A stretch of DNA of 64,000 nucleotides. Source: Curvularia sp. ZM96 (taxonomy: Eukaryota > Ascomycota > Dothideomycetes > Pleosporales > Pleosporaceae). This document shows positions 23,203-34,095 of this stretch, in pieces (the first letter of the stretch is position 1; the number at the start of each line of letters is the position of its first letter). Location of the stretch: positions 744,001-808,000 of the forward strand of contig JAJGBQ010000001.1 of NCBI GenBank assembly GCA_022457065.1. The letters run 5' to 3'. The notes under the pieces were generated by a model that had not been told where the DNA came from, searched no databases, and saw only the letters and a program-made list of their open reading frames with translations. The translations under genes were made by a program, and so were the position numbers.

Positions 23203-23978
23203 TTACAGCTTCGCACTCATACCGTTATACGCAATGCACTCAATCTCCACTGGCACACCCTTGGGCAGCTGCTTAACCGCAACGCAGCTGCGCGCAGGCT
23301 TGTGTGCAAAGTACTGCTCAAAGACGCCGTTCATCTCCGCGAAATGCGCCATGTCGTCGAGGAAGACATTGACCTGTCACACGTCAGTCTACCCCTCTCC
23401 CCCAAAGCACTTGGTGCTTGAAAGCGTACCTTGACCACCTTGTCCAATCCGACACCCGCCTCGGTGAGAATGCCCTTGATGTTCTCACAGCACATTTTCG
23501 TCTTGTCGGCGATGCTGCCCTCGATAAGATTGCCCTTTGTGTCTGCGGGGATCTGGCCTGAGACGAAGATGCTGGGGCCGGCGATGATGGCTTGCGACTA
23601 GATAGTGGGGTGGTTAGGGCATTGTCGCGAGGAGAAGGCTTCGACGTATATAGGAAGACGAGAAAAGACGTACATAAGGTCCCGCAGCTGGATTGAATGA
23701 TTAGCATCAGGTCTGAACCTCGTACTTTCTTCGCTCTCCGTCTCATGTCTCTCGCGCTGGAAGCATGGAGCGTGTGATTAGGAAGATCACTTACGAGGAC
23801 AAGCATTCGCTGTCGAGACGCTCTTGATGCCGGACATATTTCTTATCTGCTTAAATGCAACAGTTCCAATTCGTGGTATATTTATCGCAGCAGGAGGAAG
23901 CAAAGTACTCGTAGAGATAGCAGTCGTAGATGTTGTTCTTGTACTACGCAGAAGTCGGGAAAAAGCAACGCGTTGCAT
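23203..23978 (-). CDS. mmf1: RidA/Mmf1-family enamine deaminase with mitochondrial presequence
   Basis: Four exons: 23978-23795, 23687-23674 (only 14 nt), 23597-23430 and 23373-23203; 178 residues. The core from Met48 (131 residues) is the RidA/YjgF/L-PSP fold: PPAGPYSQAI, FVSGQIP, KMCCENIKGIL, VVKVNVFLDDM, the conserved Arg in KPARSCVAV, and VEIECIAY. RidA enzymes hydrolyse reactive 2-aminoacrylate and related enamines made by PLP enzymes such as threonine dehydratase; yeast Mmf1 does this in mitochondria and supports isoleucine synthesis. The first 47 residues (MQRVAFSRLLRSTRTT...) are rich in Arg, Ser and Thr and lack acids, a typical mitochondrial presequence. Internal Met48 could start a cytosolic form from the same gene. 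Confidence 0.92.
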
Positions 23979-24539
23979 TGGGAAAGGGGAGGGAGACTTT
24001 ATCTACGTCTGGCAAAACGAGGCTATCGTCGGACCGCTATCGTACAACCAACAACCCCACGGGCCCAGTTGGCATTACATCAGCGGTAGGTTCGAGGTGA
24101 GAGGGGTATAGCTAGTGGGCGCCGGCATCGGAGCCAATGAGAAGAAACCCCACTTTCCTGTTTCGGGTGATAGCGCCTGCACGTGCTTGGACATGGAGGG
24201 GTAAGTGTGAGATTTTCTTGGGATGAGAGGGGTTTTTGCGACGGGAAAAATGGACAAGGCTGAGCACTATGCGGCAGGTCGAGGTGAGCTAAGGGAGAGC
24301 GAACATCTGATAAGATGAGAAATTGGTATCAAAAGGCGTGTAACTACACTATGTTCTTCAATCCTCTGGTTCGGGCCACATTTTCGTCGCCATGTAGGTA
24401 TCTATCCAAAACTAGACCAACGCCGCCCAAATGCAGTACCTCCTGTCTATAAAGTTGGGATGTTTTTACAACACCTAAATCATCAATGTGCCAGGCCCGA
24501 ACTGCAATCAAGAACTGGGATTAGAGCCGAGATGGCCCT
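23979..24539. other. intergenic between RidA and APRT genes
   Basis: Promoter of the RidA gene and 3' flank of the APRT gene. Nothing else was seen. Confidence 0.55.
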
Positions 24540-25290
24540 TTACTGCTCAAGCTTCTCCTCTTGGCTTGCAAGCAATGTGTGCACCGGTGCATCGAGCTTA
24601 TCGCGGCCCTTGAGGAAGTCGAGCTCGAGAATAAAGAGATATCCAATGACGGTTCCGCCGAGTTTTTTGACGAGAGATCCAGCAGCAGATGCGGAGCCAC
24701 CTAGATGCCAATTAGCATGATTACTCATAAATATCCCGCATAGTAGACATACCAGTTGCAATGATGTCGTCAACCACCAGCACCTTCTGGCCGCTCTTCA
24801 CAGCATCGGCCTGCATCTGGAAGAAATCGCTGCCATACTCCTTCTGGTACTCGGCAGTCTCACAGGGGCCAGGCAGCTTGCCCTTCTTGCGGACGGGAAC
24901 AAAGCTGGCGCCCATCCTCAGCGCCAGGCTGGGTCCGAACAGAAAACCGCGCGCATCGAGTCCCACGACAACGTCGGGCTTGCCGGCAGCGCCGAATTGC
25001 TTCTCGACAGCAAGTTGCAGCCCGCGCAGCAAGCTCTCGTGAAGGGTGGGGTTTGCGAAAATGGGTAGAATATCCTCGAAAAGAATGCCTGGCTCGGGGA
25101 AATCCTTGAATTGGCGGAGCGACGACTTCAACGTGCTTTTAAGACTGGCGAGTTCGGCGGCGGAGGAGGGACCGGCGGCGGAGTGCTTTCCTTGGGAGGC
25201 GCCATGGTTGGACTCGAGTGTGGGATCAGGCTTCTGTGGGGGAGGGTGTGCGGCGGTGGCGTGAGCGGCGGAGTCTTGGGGAGCAGACAT
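24540..25290 (-). CDS. apt1: adenine phosphoribosyltransferase
   Basis: Two exons, 25290-24753 and 24700-24540, joined across a 52-nt intron; 232 residues. It salvages adenine with PRPP to AMP in the cytosol. Residues 45-232 match the family: FKDFPEPGILFEDILPIF, GLDARGFLFGP, FVPVRKKGKLPG, and the PRPP-binding motif VLVVDDIIATGG (170-181), which the splice junction completes (ATG|G). Family members are about 180 residues; here a 45-residue Ala/Pro/His-rich, low-complexity N-terminal extension precedes the core, of unknown role. The ATG is in frame with no later Met before the core, so the extension seems real. The next gene upstream carries a purine-synthesis domain. Confidence 0.93.
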
Positions 25291-26796
25291 TGTGAAGGAA
25301 GGGGGAGGGGGAGTCGAGAGATAAGTAGTAATCGGTCGGTCTAGTCTGGGAGGGGGTGGTGAGATAGGATGGGTAAGGATGAGATAGGGCTAGGTAGATG
25401 GCGCCGAGCTGGGCTGGGGGGTGGCTTGCTGCCGTGTAATGCTGTCAGCGTGGGAACACAGGACAAGGAGCGCAACGAGTGCCAGCGCCAAAAGACCGTC
25501 TGTCGACTCTGAGTCGGAAGCAGAGAAAAAAAAAGTTAGCCCTCCAGGAAAGCGGACCGGCATCTACCAGCACACGCCCGCTTGGCGAATAGAAGGGCGG
25601 CGTCGACATGGCAGCGCCCCACCAGAGCTAGCCCATTCAGCCGGGTAGCAGCACACGGTTTCACTCTGTACACCACCACGACGCCCTCTGCAAAGTGTCA
25701 GCTCCATACAGCACCACTCCCGGTCTGCATTGGCGTCTTGGGCCGCGTCTCGAAGCACAGCTGCGGCCCACTTGTACTTTGCATGTCGACGTCAGGATGC
25801 GCGACCGGGGAAACGAAGAGTCATATCGCCTAAACGGGCTTGTCTCAACAGATTCTTTGCAGCCCTGCGTGACGGATCGATCCCGTGGGCGGGCTGGTCT
25901 ATGTATATCCTGTTTCGTATTGCCTGCAGAGCGTGATCAGGACATGCTCTTCTCTCTGCGGCAGGCCGGGGCGGACTCCATTACATGATGTGCGGCGTCA
26001 CGTTGCGGTCAGCTCTGGTCGTCCTCAGCATGCCATGGCCGTGTTCAAACCATGTTCTCCACGTACCTGTAGCCGAGTGTAACTAATGCATGCAGGCCAA
26101 TGTACGGCGGTGAGACGTTCCAGAAGGTCGAGCGGGAAGCATGGGACAGCTATGCGACACTGGTTTGCACGCACATTGTCCTTGTCCCTAGTATTCCATT
26201 TTCGCCCATTGCCGGTAGCGCTCACGCTCACGGCCGCCGGGTAATTCTCGCCTGACTAAGCAGTCTGGCTTTCGGGCCCGTTGGCTGTATCGGAACAATG
26301 CCGTCGGCTTGCAAGCTACAGAGAGTTTGATCCTTTACGCGTCCTCGCAGCACCAAAGGCCCTTTGTCCCCACACCTCGTCGTGGCTTGCATATGCACAT
26401 GCAGAAGCCTTCGCCTATAAACAACCTGCCCCATATTCAACCACCTGGTCTTCAGCTTTCCATGGCTCACCGACGCACTTGCCCTGCACCCATGGATTGC
26501 GCCATTGTCGACGTGGTGATATCATGACACATTGAAGCTGCCTGAGACAAAGCCGCGTGTCCGTTGGGACAAAGTTCCCGTCGTGATGATATCAAATTCC
26601 GAATGAAAAGAATCCAGCCCTGGAGGCTCCGGTAAATGTGGGTATATTTGTTTGATATGCTGTTACATGTATTCGTAGATGCTTCCGATGCCAGACAACA
26701 ATCAGCTGAATGCTCGAAAATGATCGAAGATGATGACTTTTCTCTGTCCATGTCCATGATAGCCAAGGAAAATAAAATAAACAAGAAAAGATTGGC
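25291..26796. other. 1.5-kb intergenic region
   Basis: Promoter of the APRT gene and 3' flank of the homoserine kinase-AIR synthetase gene. Overlapping ORFs under 110 codons have no features. No repeat or RNA gene was recognised. Confidence 0.5.
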
Positions 26797-28929
26797 TCAG
26801 TCCCAGGCCTCCATGTTCTTGACAATGCACTCCTCGTCAGTCCTCTTCTTCAGCGAACCCACCACATAGACCTTCTCGCCATACTCTTGCAGACGGTCCA
26901 TGGTAGTCCTCACGTCCTCTTGCTTGACCACAAGCACCATGCCGAGACCCGTGTTGAAGGTTCTCGCAAACTCGGTGTGCTCCATCCGACCCGCTTTCTT
27001 GAGCCACTTGAAAACGTCTAGAAGGGGCCATGACTTCGCATCTAGTTCGGCAGCCAGGGTCTTCGGCAACATGCGCGGGATGTTCTCAAGTAAGCCTCCG
27101 CCCGTAATGTGGGCCATACCCTTGATCAGGCCCCGCCGAGTTACAGCTAGCAACGGTTTGACGTAGATCTTGGTTGGTGTGAGGAGAGCAGTCCCTAGGT
27201 TCTCGCCGGAGCTCCAGGGGCAAGTGTCCAGGTACGACATGCCCTGCGCCTCAACGATTCTTCGGACAAGCGAGAAGCCGTTTGAGTGGACACCGCTTGA
27301 CGCGAGGCCCAGCAGTACGTCACCTTCGGCCATGGACGCTGTGTCTGGCAGAATCGTGGCGCCCTGCTTGATGGCGCCGATGGCAGCTCCGCCGGCGTCA
27401 TATTCGCCCTTTTGGTAGATGCCAGGCATCTCTGCAGTCTCGCCACCTACGAGAGCGCATGCAGATTGTCGGCAGCCGTTGGCGACACCCTCGACAAACT
27501 TGGCTGCGCCCTGAACGTCGAGCTTGCTGCAGGCGTAGTAGTCGAGGAACATGAGCGGTTCCGCACCTTGTACAACCAGATCGTTGACGTTCATCGCAAC
27601 GAGGTCGATTCCCACTGTGTCGTGCTTGCCCATTTCAAAGGCAATCTTGACCTTTGTGCCGATGCCATCGATGGCGCCGACAAGTATTGGGGCCTCTGTG
27701 TATCCAGCTGCCTGGAGGTCAAGCAGTCCACCGAAGCCACCGATCTTGCCATCTGCTCCGGGTCGCTTGGTGCTGGCAGTGAGCGCCTTGATCTGCTTGA
27801 CTAGTTCGTTGCCTGCATCGATGCTAACACCGGAAGAGGCATACGTCAATGCCTCGCCAGCTGGTTGCGATGTGTTGGCAGAGCGAGTGACGACGGTACC
27901 TTCCTCAGCTGGCTCAAGTAGCTTCCACTCGCAAGTGATGCCTTCCTTCTTGAACTCTTGCAGCAGATGTTCTGCAATCTTATCGAAGTTTTCTGTTGCG
28001 AGGGCAAGTATGGTTGGCCCAGCACCTGAGAGGCAGATGCCTAGAAGGCCAGGATGCGACTGCGGAGTGACGGACTTTAGAATCTCGGTAAGCCCGGGGA
28101 TCAAGCCGCTACGGTAGGGCTGGTGGAACTTGTCTTGCATGGCTGTGTAGATCATGTTGGGGTCGGGTGTGGCTTGACCAAGAGCAGTGGTCAAGACAGC
28201 CAGACGCTGCATGTTGAAAATGGCATCTTTTCTCGAATACGATTCCGGCAGAGCGGCACGCGCCTTTGCTGTGGATACTTCGAACTCTGGTATTATGCAC
28301 ACGCACTTGATAGCGGGTGACCAGTTGAACTTGGTGTAGTGTCCGATGTTCAGAGGAGGCTCGGGCGGCTGGAGGCCCGTGTCTACGCCTCCTGCAGGCT
28401 GGGGCAGGACTTCGCTGAGCGGAATCTCGAGGCGCTCGGTGTCCTCGGGCGACAGTTCGTTTAGGTAAGTGCCGACAAAGCCTCCGTAGAGCGCAGCCGC
28501 AACATTATCAGGGTGTCGCTCTTCCATCAGACAGTAGTCGAGCATGCGCGCCCTGGACAGCTTGAGATTGCCCACTTCATTGGCCAGGTGTACACCTGCC
28601 ACGATGGCGGCAGCAGAAGATCCCAGGCCACGTCCGAGGGGTATCGGGTTCCTGACGTGTACGTGTGTCTCTGGTGGGAATTCACGGACGCCATGGCAGC
28701 GGAGGACGTATACGGCCGTTCGCGTGATGAGGTTGTCCTGCGCAACAAGGGGGACGTCCTTCGCGCCGTCACCTTCGTATGTTATTTTGCAATTGAGTGA
28801 ATGCTCGGACTGGTCCTTCTTGGTGACTGTGACTTCGACTTCGAGATAGAGATTGAGCGCCAGGCCGATGACATCGAAGCCAGGGCCAATGTTGGCGGAC
28901 GAGCAAGGCACCTTGATGAGAGTAGCCAT
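26797..28929 (-). CDS. thr1: homoserine kinase - AIR synthetase fusion protein
   Basis: One uninterrupted ORF from an ATG, 710 residues. Residues 1-347 are a complete GHMP-type homoserine kinase: VPCSSANIGPGFDVIG, the ATP loop NPIPLGRGLGSSAAA (94-108), and SGAGPTILAL (301-310). It phosphorylates homoserine for threonine synthesis. After a linker of about 13 residues, residues 361-710 are a complete AIR synthetase (PurM): TYASSGVSIDAGN, VGAIDGIGTKVKIA (417-430), VGGETAEMPG (494-503), SSGVHSNGFSLVRR, and ITGGGLLENIPR (608-619). That enzyme closes FGAM to AIR in purine synthesis. The usual homoserine kinase length is about 355 residues. In fungi AIR synthetase is normally the C-terminal half of the GARS-AIRS protein Ade5,7; a link to homoserine kinase is unexpected. 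Both halves keep their key motifs. Confidence 0.93.
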   Translation of the reverse strand: MATLIKVPCSSANIGPGFDVIGLALNLYLEVEVTVTKKDQSEHSLNCKITYEGDGAKDVPLVAQDNLITRTAVYVLRCHGVREFPPETHVHVRNPIPLGRGLGSSAAAIVAGVHLANEVGNLKLSRARMLDYCLMEERHPDNVAAALYGGFVGTYLNELSPEDTERLEIPLSEVLPQPAGGVDTGLQPPEPPLNIGHYTKFNWSPAIKCVCIIPEFEVSTAKARAALPESYSRKDAIFNMQRLAVLTTALGQATPDPNMIYTAMQDKFHQPYRSGLIPGLTEILKSVTPQSHPGLLGICLSGAGPTILALATENFDKIAEHLLQEFKKEGITCEWKLLEPAEEGTVVTRSANTSQPAGEALTYASSGVSIDAGNELVKQIKALTASTKRPGADGKIGGFGGLLDLQAAGYTEAPILVGAIDGIGTKVKIAFEMGKHDTVGIDLVAMNVNDLVVQGAEPLMFLDYYACSKLDVQGAAKFVEGVANGCRQSACALVGGETAEMPGIYQKGEYDAGGAAIGAIKQGATILPDTASMAEGDVLLGLASSGVHSNGFSLVRRIVEAQGMSYLDTCPWSSGENLGTALLTPTKIYVKPLLAVTRRGLIKGMAHITGGGLLENIPRMLPKTLAAELDAKSWPLLDVFKWLKKAGRMEHTEFARTFNTGLGMVLVVKQEDVRTTMDRLQEYGEKVYVVGSLKKRTDEECIVKNMEAWD

Positions 28930-29659
28930 TCTGGGCCAGAGAGCACCTGAGGCTTTGCGTGGAGGTCTTTGAGTGAACCACGCAAAAAAAAAGTTGGACT
29001 AGCACACGAGGAGTGAAAAAGATGGCGCGGGGCTCAGGCGCCGACGCCGGTCGCGGGGTACCGTGGTGCACCGCCACACGCGGTCAGCCTCACCTCGTGT
29101 GGGTTCTCTATTACCTGCACTACCAAGCCTCGTCCATGACTCTCACCTCTGATAAGTCCACAATTCTAGGCTGCACTACACTGGAGATCTTTGGAGAGTG
29201 CAGCCTGAGCTGATTCAACGTCAGCCCTTCTCCGCGTCTGATGACGTCCTATCGCCGCTCCAGGCATCAATCTCCAAGGCCGACGACAATGCACTCGCAG
29301 TGTGAACAACGCATTGTGGCTGCCTTGCATTCAACCCAGATTTAAACTAGCGCTTCTTTGTGTAATCACGCAACTGGCGCCCTCTGATAGGTTGCTGACT
29401 GCTGAGCGCGCCGCAAGGAGGCCTGCAGTTGCATAGGCAGCAGATCTGCAGCCTGACCGGTAAGATTGGTTACACTTGGCTTCGACGAAGTACTTCTGGC
29501 CGCGTCTCCATGCTTCTTTTATCTTCGTCCCAGTGACAAACGCCTTCAAGTGTGCCCGCAACATTCCATAAGGGCGAGCCACAATCCCGTCACAACTAAG
29601 CAGCTTCGACCCGCGACTGTTTGCTATATCCAAGCAAGATCCCAACAGCAGCCTGTGTG
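28930..29659. other. divergent promoter region
   Basis: Shared 5' flank of the homoserine kinase-AIR synthetase gene (minus) and the AAA ATPase gene (plus). It contains a 10-bp-stem hairpin (29168-29206), listed separately. No gene was seen. Confidence 0.55.
29168..29206. repeat. short perfect inverted repeat
   Basis: AGGCTGCACT and AGTGCAGCCT form a perfect 10-bp stem around a loop of 19 nt, about 240 bp upstream of the homoserine kinase-AIR synthetase ATG. It could be a chance palindrome or a dimeric regulator site. Confidence 0.45.
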
Positions 29660-31968
29660 ATGGACCCAGCTCCTCTACATAGAGCTGTCCTATCGGGAGA
29701 CCAACAAGAAATCCAACGCCAGATCCAGGCGAAGGAACAAGCCAACATGCCCTACATCAACCAAGCGCTGCCGGTCTCATCCGATGCACCGGGCAGCGAC
29801 ACTCTTGAGGCAAACGGTGTCAAGCATATCATTGTCAACGGCAAGGGCAGGCCGAATGGCGATGCAAAAAAGAACGACGAAGAAGATGGCGAAACCAAAA
29901 AGATCGACGAAGATGATGAGCCCTGCGACCCCGGAATGAAGAGTGGCCTCAAACACTTTTACTCTGGCAAGGAGGACAAGAAAGGACGCTTCCAATGGCA
30001 GGAGGAGATGCCCAAGGACGTAGGCGATCCAGCTGAGAATGAGAAAACTGCAAAATGGGCACTGCTCGTGCGGAACGTCAAAGTCTACAACGACCCGCGT
30101 CGCGTCTTGTCCATGCACTCAATCGTCGTGCAGAGCCCGCTTCTCAAGAAGCTACTCGCCGGCGTACTCAAGAACTACCCGGGAGTCACGGTTGGTCTCA
30201 ATCGTCTCGAATTTTGTGGGAAATTTGAACCCCTCATCCATCGATGGTACGGAATTCTTTTGTCCCTCGCACCTACTCACCGGCTAATGTTTTGGACAGG
30301 GCTGAACTGCAAGACGCCATTGCCAATCTCAGTGGAGAAACGGAAGAGCAGCGCACAACAAAAATACATGCAGAGCTACTGCAGAGTGTTTTGACAAAGG
30401 AATTCAAGGATATCATCGACACGTCACAAGATATGAAGAGCCAGCGGGTCATGACATTTGAACATCTCTGGACGCTTTTTCAGCCTGGGGCCATCGTATA
30501 CGCCCGACAAGATGGCCAGGAGACAGCCATGACTCTGGTAGAGACGCGCTATGGTCAGGACGACAATGGCATACCTTGCTTCTGGCTGACATCCAAGTGC
30601 GTCGATTGGGACGGCGCCAGATTTGGAACCAGCAAGATTACTTTGTCCATCTCCTATTACTCCGGAACTCGACCCATCACATCACTACGTGTGTATCCCC
30701 TCGAGTTCCATCCTGAGAGTGAAACGGTTCGTGCGCGCCTCATTGAGCGTGGCGCCAAAACCGAGTCGCTTGCTGGTCCTAATTACCGAGCTTACCAGGG
30801 TGTTGCATGGAGAATGGGTCAGTTCGGCACAAAGGACAAGTATAATGTGAAGGGTCGAATCGTCATTGATACGTACGGCTGGAACCGCTTCAACCCGTCG
30901 CATTCAGTCTTTGTTGCTCCTCTCAACCAGAAGGAGCCTGTTAGGATAGAACGCCATTTGGGTCAAGATGATTACGACGATGAATACGACGATGAATACC
31001 AGGAACAAGAGTTTGAACTGGAAGACGACAGCGGAATACCTCTCGATGGCGCTTATGCGGACGAAGAAGAGGGGGTGAGGCATCTACCTTTGACTCCAGA
31101 ACAGAAGCTCATCTGCTCTCCTATCCTACGCGGATACAGTCTGAAGAACAAGCTTTGGCTAAACTTCTTTGTCAATTGCGTCAAGGACATCGAATGGCAG
31201 ACCGACGCGTTCGATCGACTGGTCTTACCAAAGAACCAAAAAGAACTAATTCTTGGCTTTACTGAGTCTCAACGTAAATTTCGCGACGACTTTGACGACG
31301 TTATCGAGGGCAAAGGCAAAGGTATGATCGTGCTGCTTTGCGGTCCACCAGGCGTCGGTAAAACCCTCACCAGCGAGTCAGTTGCAGAAGAGATGAGGGT
31401 TCCGCTGTACATGATGAGTGCTGGAGATCTCGGCTTCGATCCGAGAAAGTTGGAGAGCAACCTGCAAGACATTCTCGAAATGTGCAGTCGCTGGAACGCC
31501 GTTCTCTTGCTCGATGAAGCAGACGTTTTCTTGGAGCAGCGTTCGCTTCACGAGCTGGAGCGCAACAAGCTGGTGTCCATCTTCCTCCGCGTCTTAGAGT
31601 ATTTCACTGGCACAATGTTCCTGACCACCAACCGCGTTGAAACCTTCGACCCGGCCTTCCAGTCACGTATCCATATCTCAATCGACTACCCTGGCCTTAC
31701 TGTAGAATCTCGCAAAACAGTGTGGAAGAACTTCCTGGATTCTTTCTCACAAGAGCACACCATTTCAAAGGCCGAACTCATGGAGCTTGCACGCATGAAT
31801 CTGAACGGCCGCCAAGTCAAGAACATCCTCAAGATAGCTAGGTTACTAGCAAGCCGCAAAGAAGAGAAGCTTAGTTACGACCATATCATCACGACCATGG
31901 AAGTCACTCAACATCTCCACAACGAGACTCAGTTCAGTGAGCGCACCAAGGGCACTCTGTATGGTTAG
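29660..31968 (+). CDS. AAA-family ATPase, uncharacterised fungal type
   Basis: Two exons, 29660-30246 and 30300-31968 (53-nt intron), encode 751 residues. The first 100 residues are acidic and disordered. A middle region (about 125-480) resembles the domain of unknown function that often precedes the ATPase in these fungal proteins, including WTLFQPGAIVYA and an acidic DDYDDEYDDEY run. The AAA module has Walker A GPPGVGKT (544-551), Walker B LLLDEADVF (598-606), and the sensor/arginine region TTNRVETFDPAFQSRIH. Such proteins are numerous in filamentous fungi and loosely related to Bcs1/Yta-type AAAs, but their substrates are unknown. Start 29660 is the first ATG in the frame. The gene is divergent from the homoserine kinase-AIR synthetase gene. 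Confidence 0.88.
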
Positions 31969-32543
31969 AGTGCATCGAGGCATCATTGAAAAGTTGCATG
32001 ATAAAATGCAGATTACGATTGCGGTTTGGTGGCGCTGATATTTTCTACGTTGCCTGGATAACTACCAAAGGCATGAGCGTTTGTTTTTGAAGAGTGCCCA
32101 TTGGTCTCTGGTCTATGTCACTGGGCGTTTAGGAAATGGAGGAGTTTTAAATGGCGGATGATAGATCAATACAGCAGACAACCATGGTTCAGATTCCCTT
32201 TCACCATTCACTCTTTCAAGCTTTTCAACTACTTCCGTTCCTTTGATCCCATAATAAGCGTATCCTAGAGTGTGCGTGATAGAATCGCCGTCTCAACCTT
32301 GACTGATCTCTTCACGGCCACATCCAAGATCTTGCGTATTCGACATTCATATTCGCCGCTCACACTCACTAGTGCGTTTGTGCTACTGCCCCAAACAAAC
32401 TTGAGCGTGATCGGAGGACTTTTGAGCCAAATTTCGTAGATCAAGTACACCTTCGAAGGTACCCCTAAGTCTCCCTCGCTAAATCTGAGCAGTGTTGAAT
32501 TTTTTAGTGTCCGTCGCACACCTAACTACCGTCCTTCCCTGAC
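31969..32543. other. intergenic
   Basis: 3' flank of the AAA gene and promoter of the next gene. A featureless 84-codon minus ORF (32265-32519) was not accepted. Confidence 0.5.
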
Positions 32544-34095
32544 ATGAGCAACACCAATACTCCGATCAGATTAGGGACCGACCAACCGACCTTCGAAGTC
32601 AACAACGAGTCCGACCGAGATATATTACTTGGTGTCTCTCATCTACACCGGCAATTCCAGTCTGAACAGTTGCAGGCCGGGGGCTTCCCCGGTCAGAACA
32701 GCGGTAGTAATGAGTATGGGGTAATTAGGTACTGTCATTCAAATTGGGATTTAGTCGAACTGATACACTGTAGTTCGTGCCAGGAAACAGCACAAATCCG
32801 ACCGGGAGCTATTCAGATGGAGGCGGGCCAACAGTACCAAATATGCAAACTGCAAATATGCAGGAGCAGAATTCCTTTCATCTATCTGTGGGTTATATAT
32901 TCTCAATTATTAGGCGAAGGAAATGAGACTGAGACAAATCTAGGGAGGTAATGAGATGTTCGCCATGCCCAACCAACGAACCTTCCCACAAAACGCACAC
33001 CCATATCCTCAGTTCACCCAACTCGCCTTCCGAAACGCACCTCCAACAGCCCAAAACACCCAGGTCAGCTTCAATCAGGTCCCTCAGAGCCTAAGTCCAG
33101 CGTTGGTAGATGCCGTCAACCGGTCTCCCTTCATCAGACAACCGTCCCAGCCCACGCGGCAACCCACGCCTCAGCCCCAGCCTCAGAACCCAACACCTCC
33201 TGCTCGGCAAGTCTTCCCATTCTGGGGCTTCCACTTCCAGAACTTTGAACAGGTGAATACGTACCTAAACATGGTAGCCTGGTTTCCTTCAATGGGCCGC
33301 TACGGGCTGCCCCAGTCGGCGGAACAGTACCGATTTTACCTCGAGAAGATAAGCAGCGCACTACTGAGCATCCGGAACGTCTGGGACATAGAAACTGCGC
33401 CGTGGCAATTGGGCAAGTTTCTACCTAATGGCGAATGGACCAATGCTCGCGACACCGAAGCCATCGCACACATTGTCGTGCTCGCTGGGATGCGTATCCA
33501 CGTCTCTGGCGTGACAGATTTCGCCCACACGCGCTCGATCGACTACAAGTCGTGGAACAGCGAAGACGTAGACTTTACGTTTCCCCAGCGCATGCACTTT
33601 CTCGCGATACTGCTGCACCACTCCAAGGCCGCGGCCGCCGAAGTCATGGCCAGAGTGAACATTGACAAGTACGTTGCTACGCCCATTACTGTACTTCGCA
33701 GCTTCGCAGCATTCGAAGAGACCTGGAACGATGCGGGGCCGGAGGAAAAGCAGACTCTCCTCGAGGTGGAGCCGTATGTTGGATCCGGCGTCACGCATCC
33801 GCCGCCAGAGTTGCAGGCGCAGTTGGCGAATATGGCAGCGACGCGGTTCCAACAGATGTACAACGCACGGCGGAGGCGCGATTCTGGTGCAGGCACAACG
33901 GCAAATTCAAGAGGCCAGGCCTCTGGGGAGCAAGGCAGTCCTTCCATCCCAGGTACAAATGCTGGTCAGGGTCGCGGACAGGCAAATGCTCGTGCCGCGA
34001 TGCCTGGGAACAACGAACGCTTCCAGTGTCATACACCGCATCCTGGTCAGAATCCAGGAGAAGGGGCAAACTCGCCCGACATTGCTGGTATCTGA
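32544..34095 (+). CDS. uncharacterised Pro/Gln-rich protein
   Basis: Without splicing this region looks like two small ORFs separated by stops. Two GT-AG introns, 32721-32773 (53 nt, branch-like CTGAT) and 32888-32943 (56 nt, branch-like CTGAG), join exons 32544-32720, 32774-32887 and 32944-34095 in one frame of 480 residues. The N-terminal 200 residues are Gln/Asn/Pro-rich and disordered. A folded core follows (about 205-405) with aromatic motifs FPFWGFHFQNFEQVNTYL and FTFPQRMHFLAILLHHSKA; then comes a Gly/Gln/Asn-rich tail. No known domain, signal peptide or membrane segment is recognised. It may be a nuclear or RNA-related protein, but I assign no function. The intron model rests on frame and consensus only. 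Confidence 0.6.
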
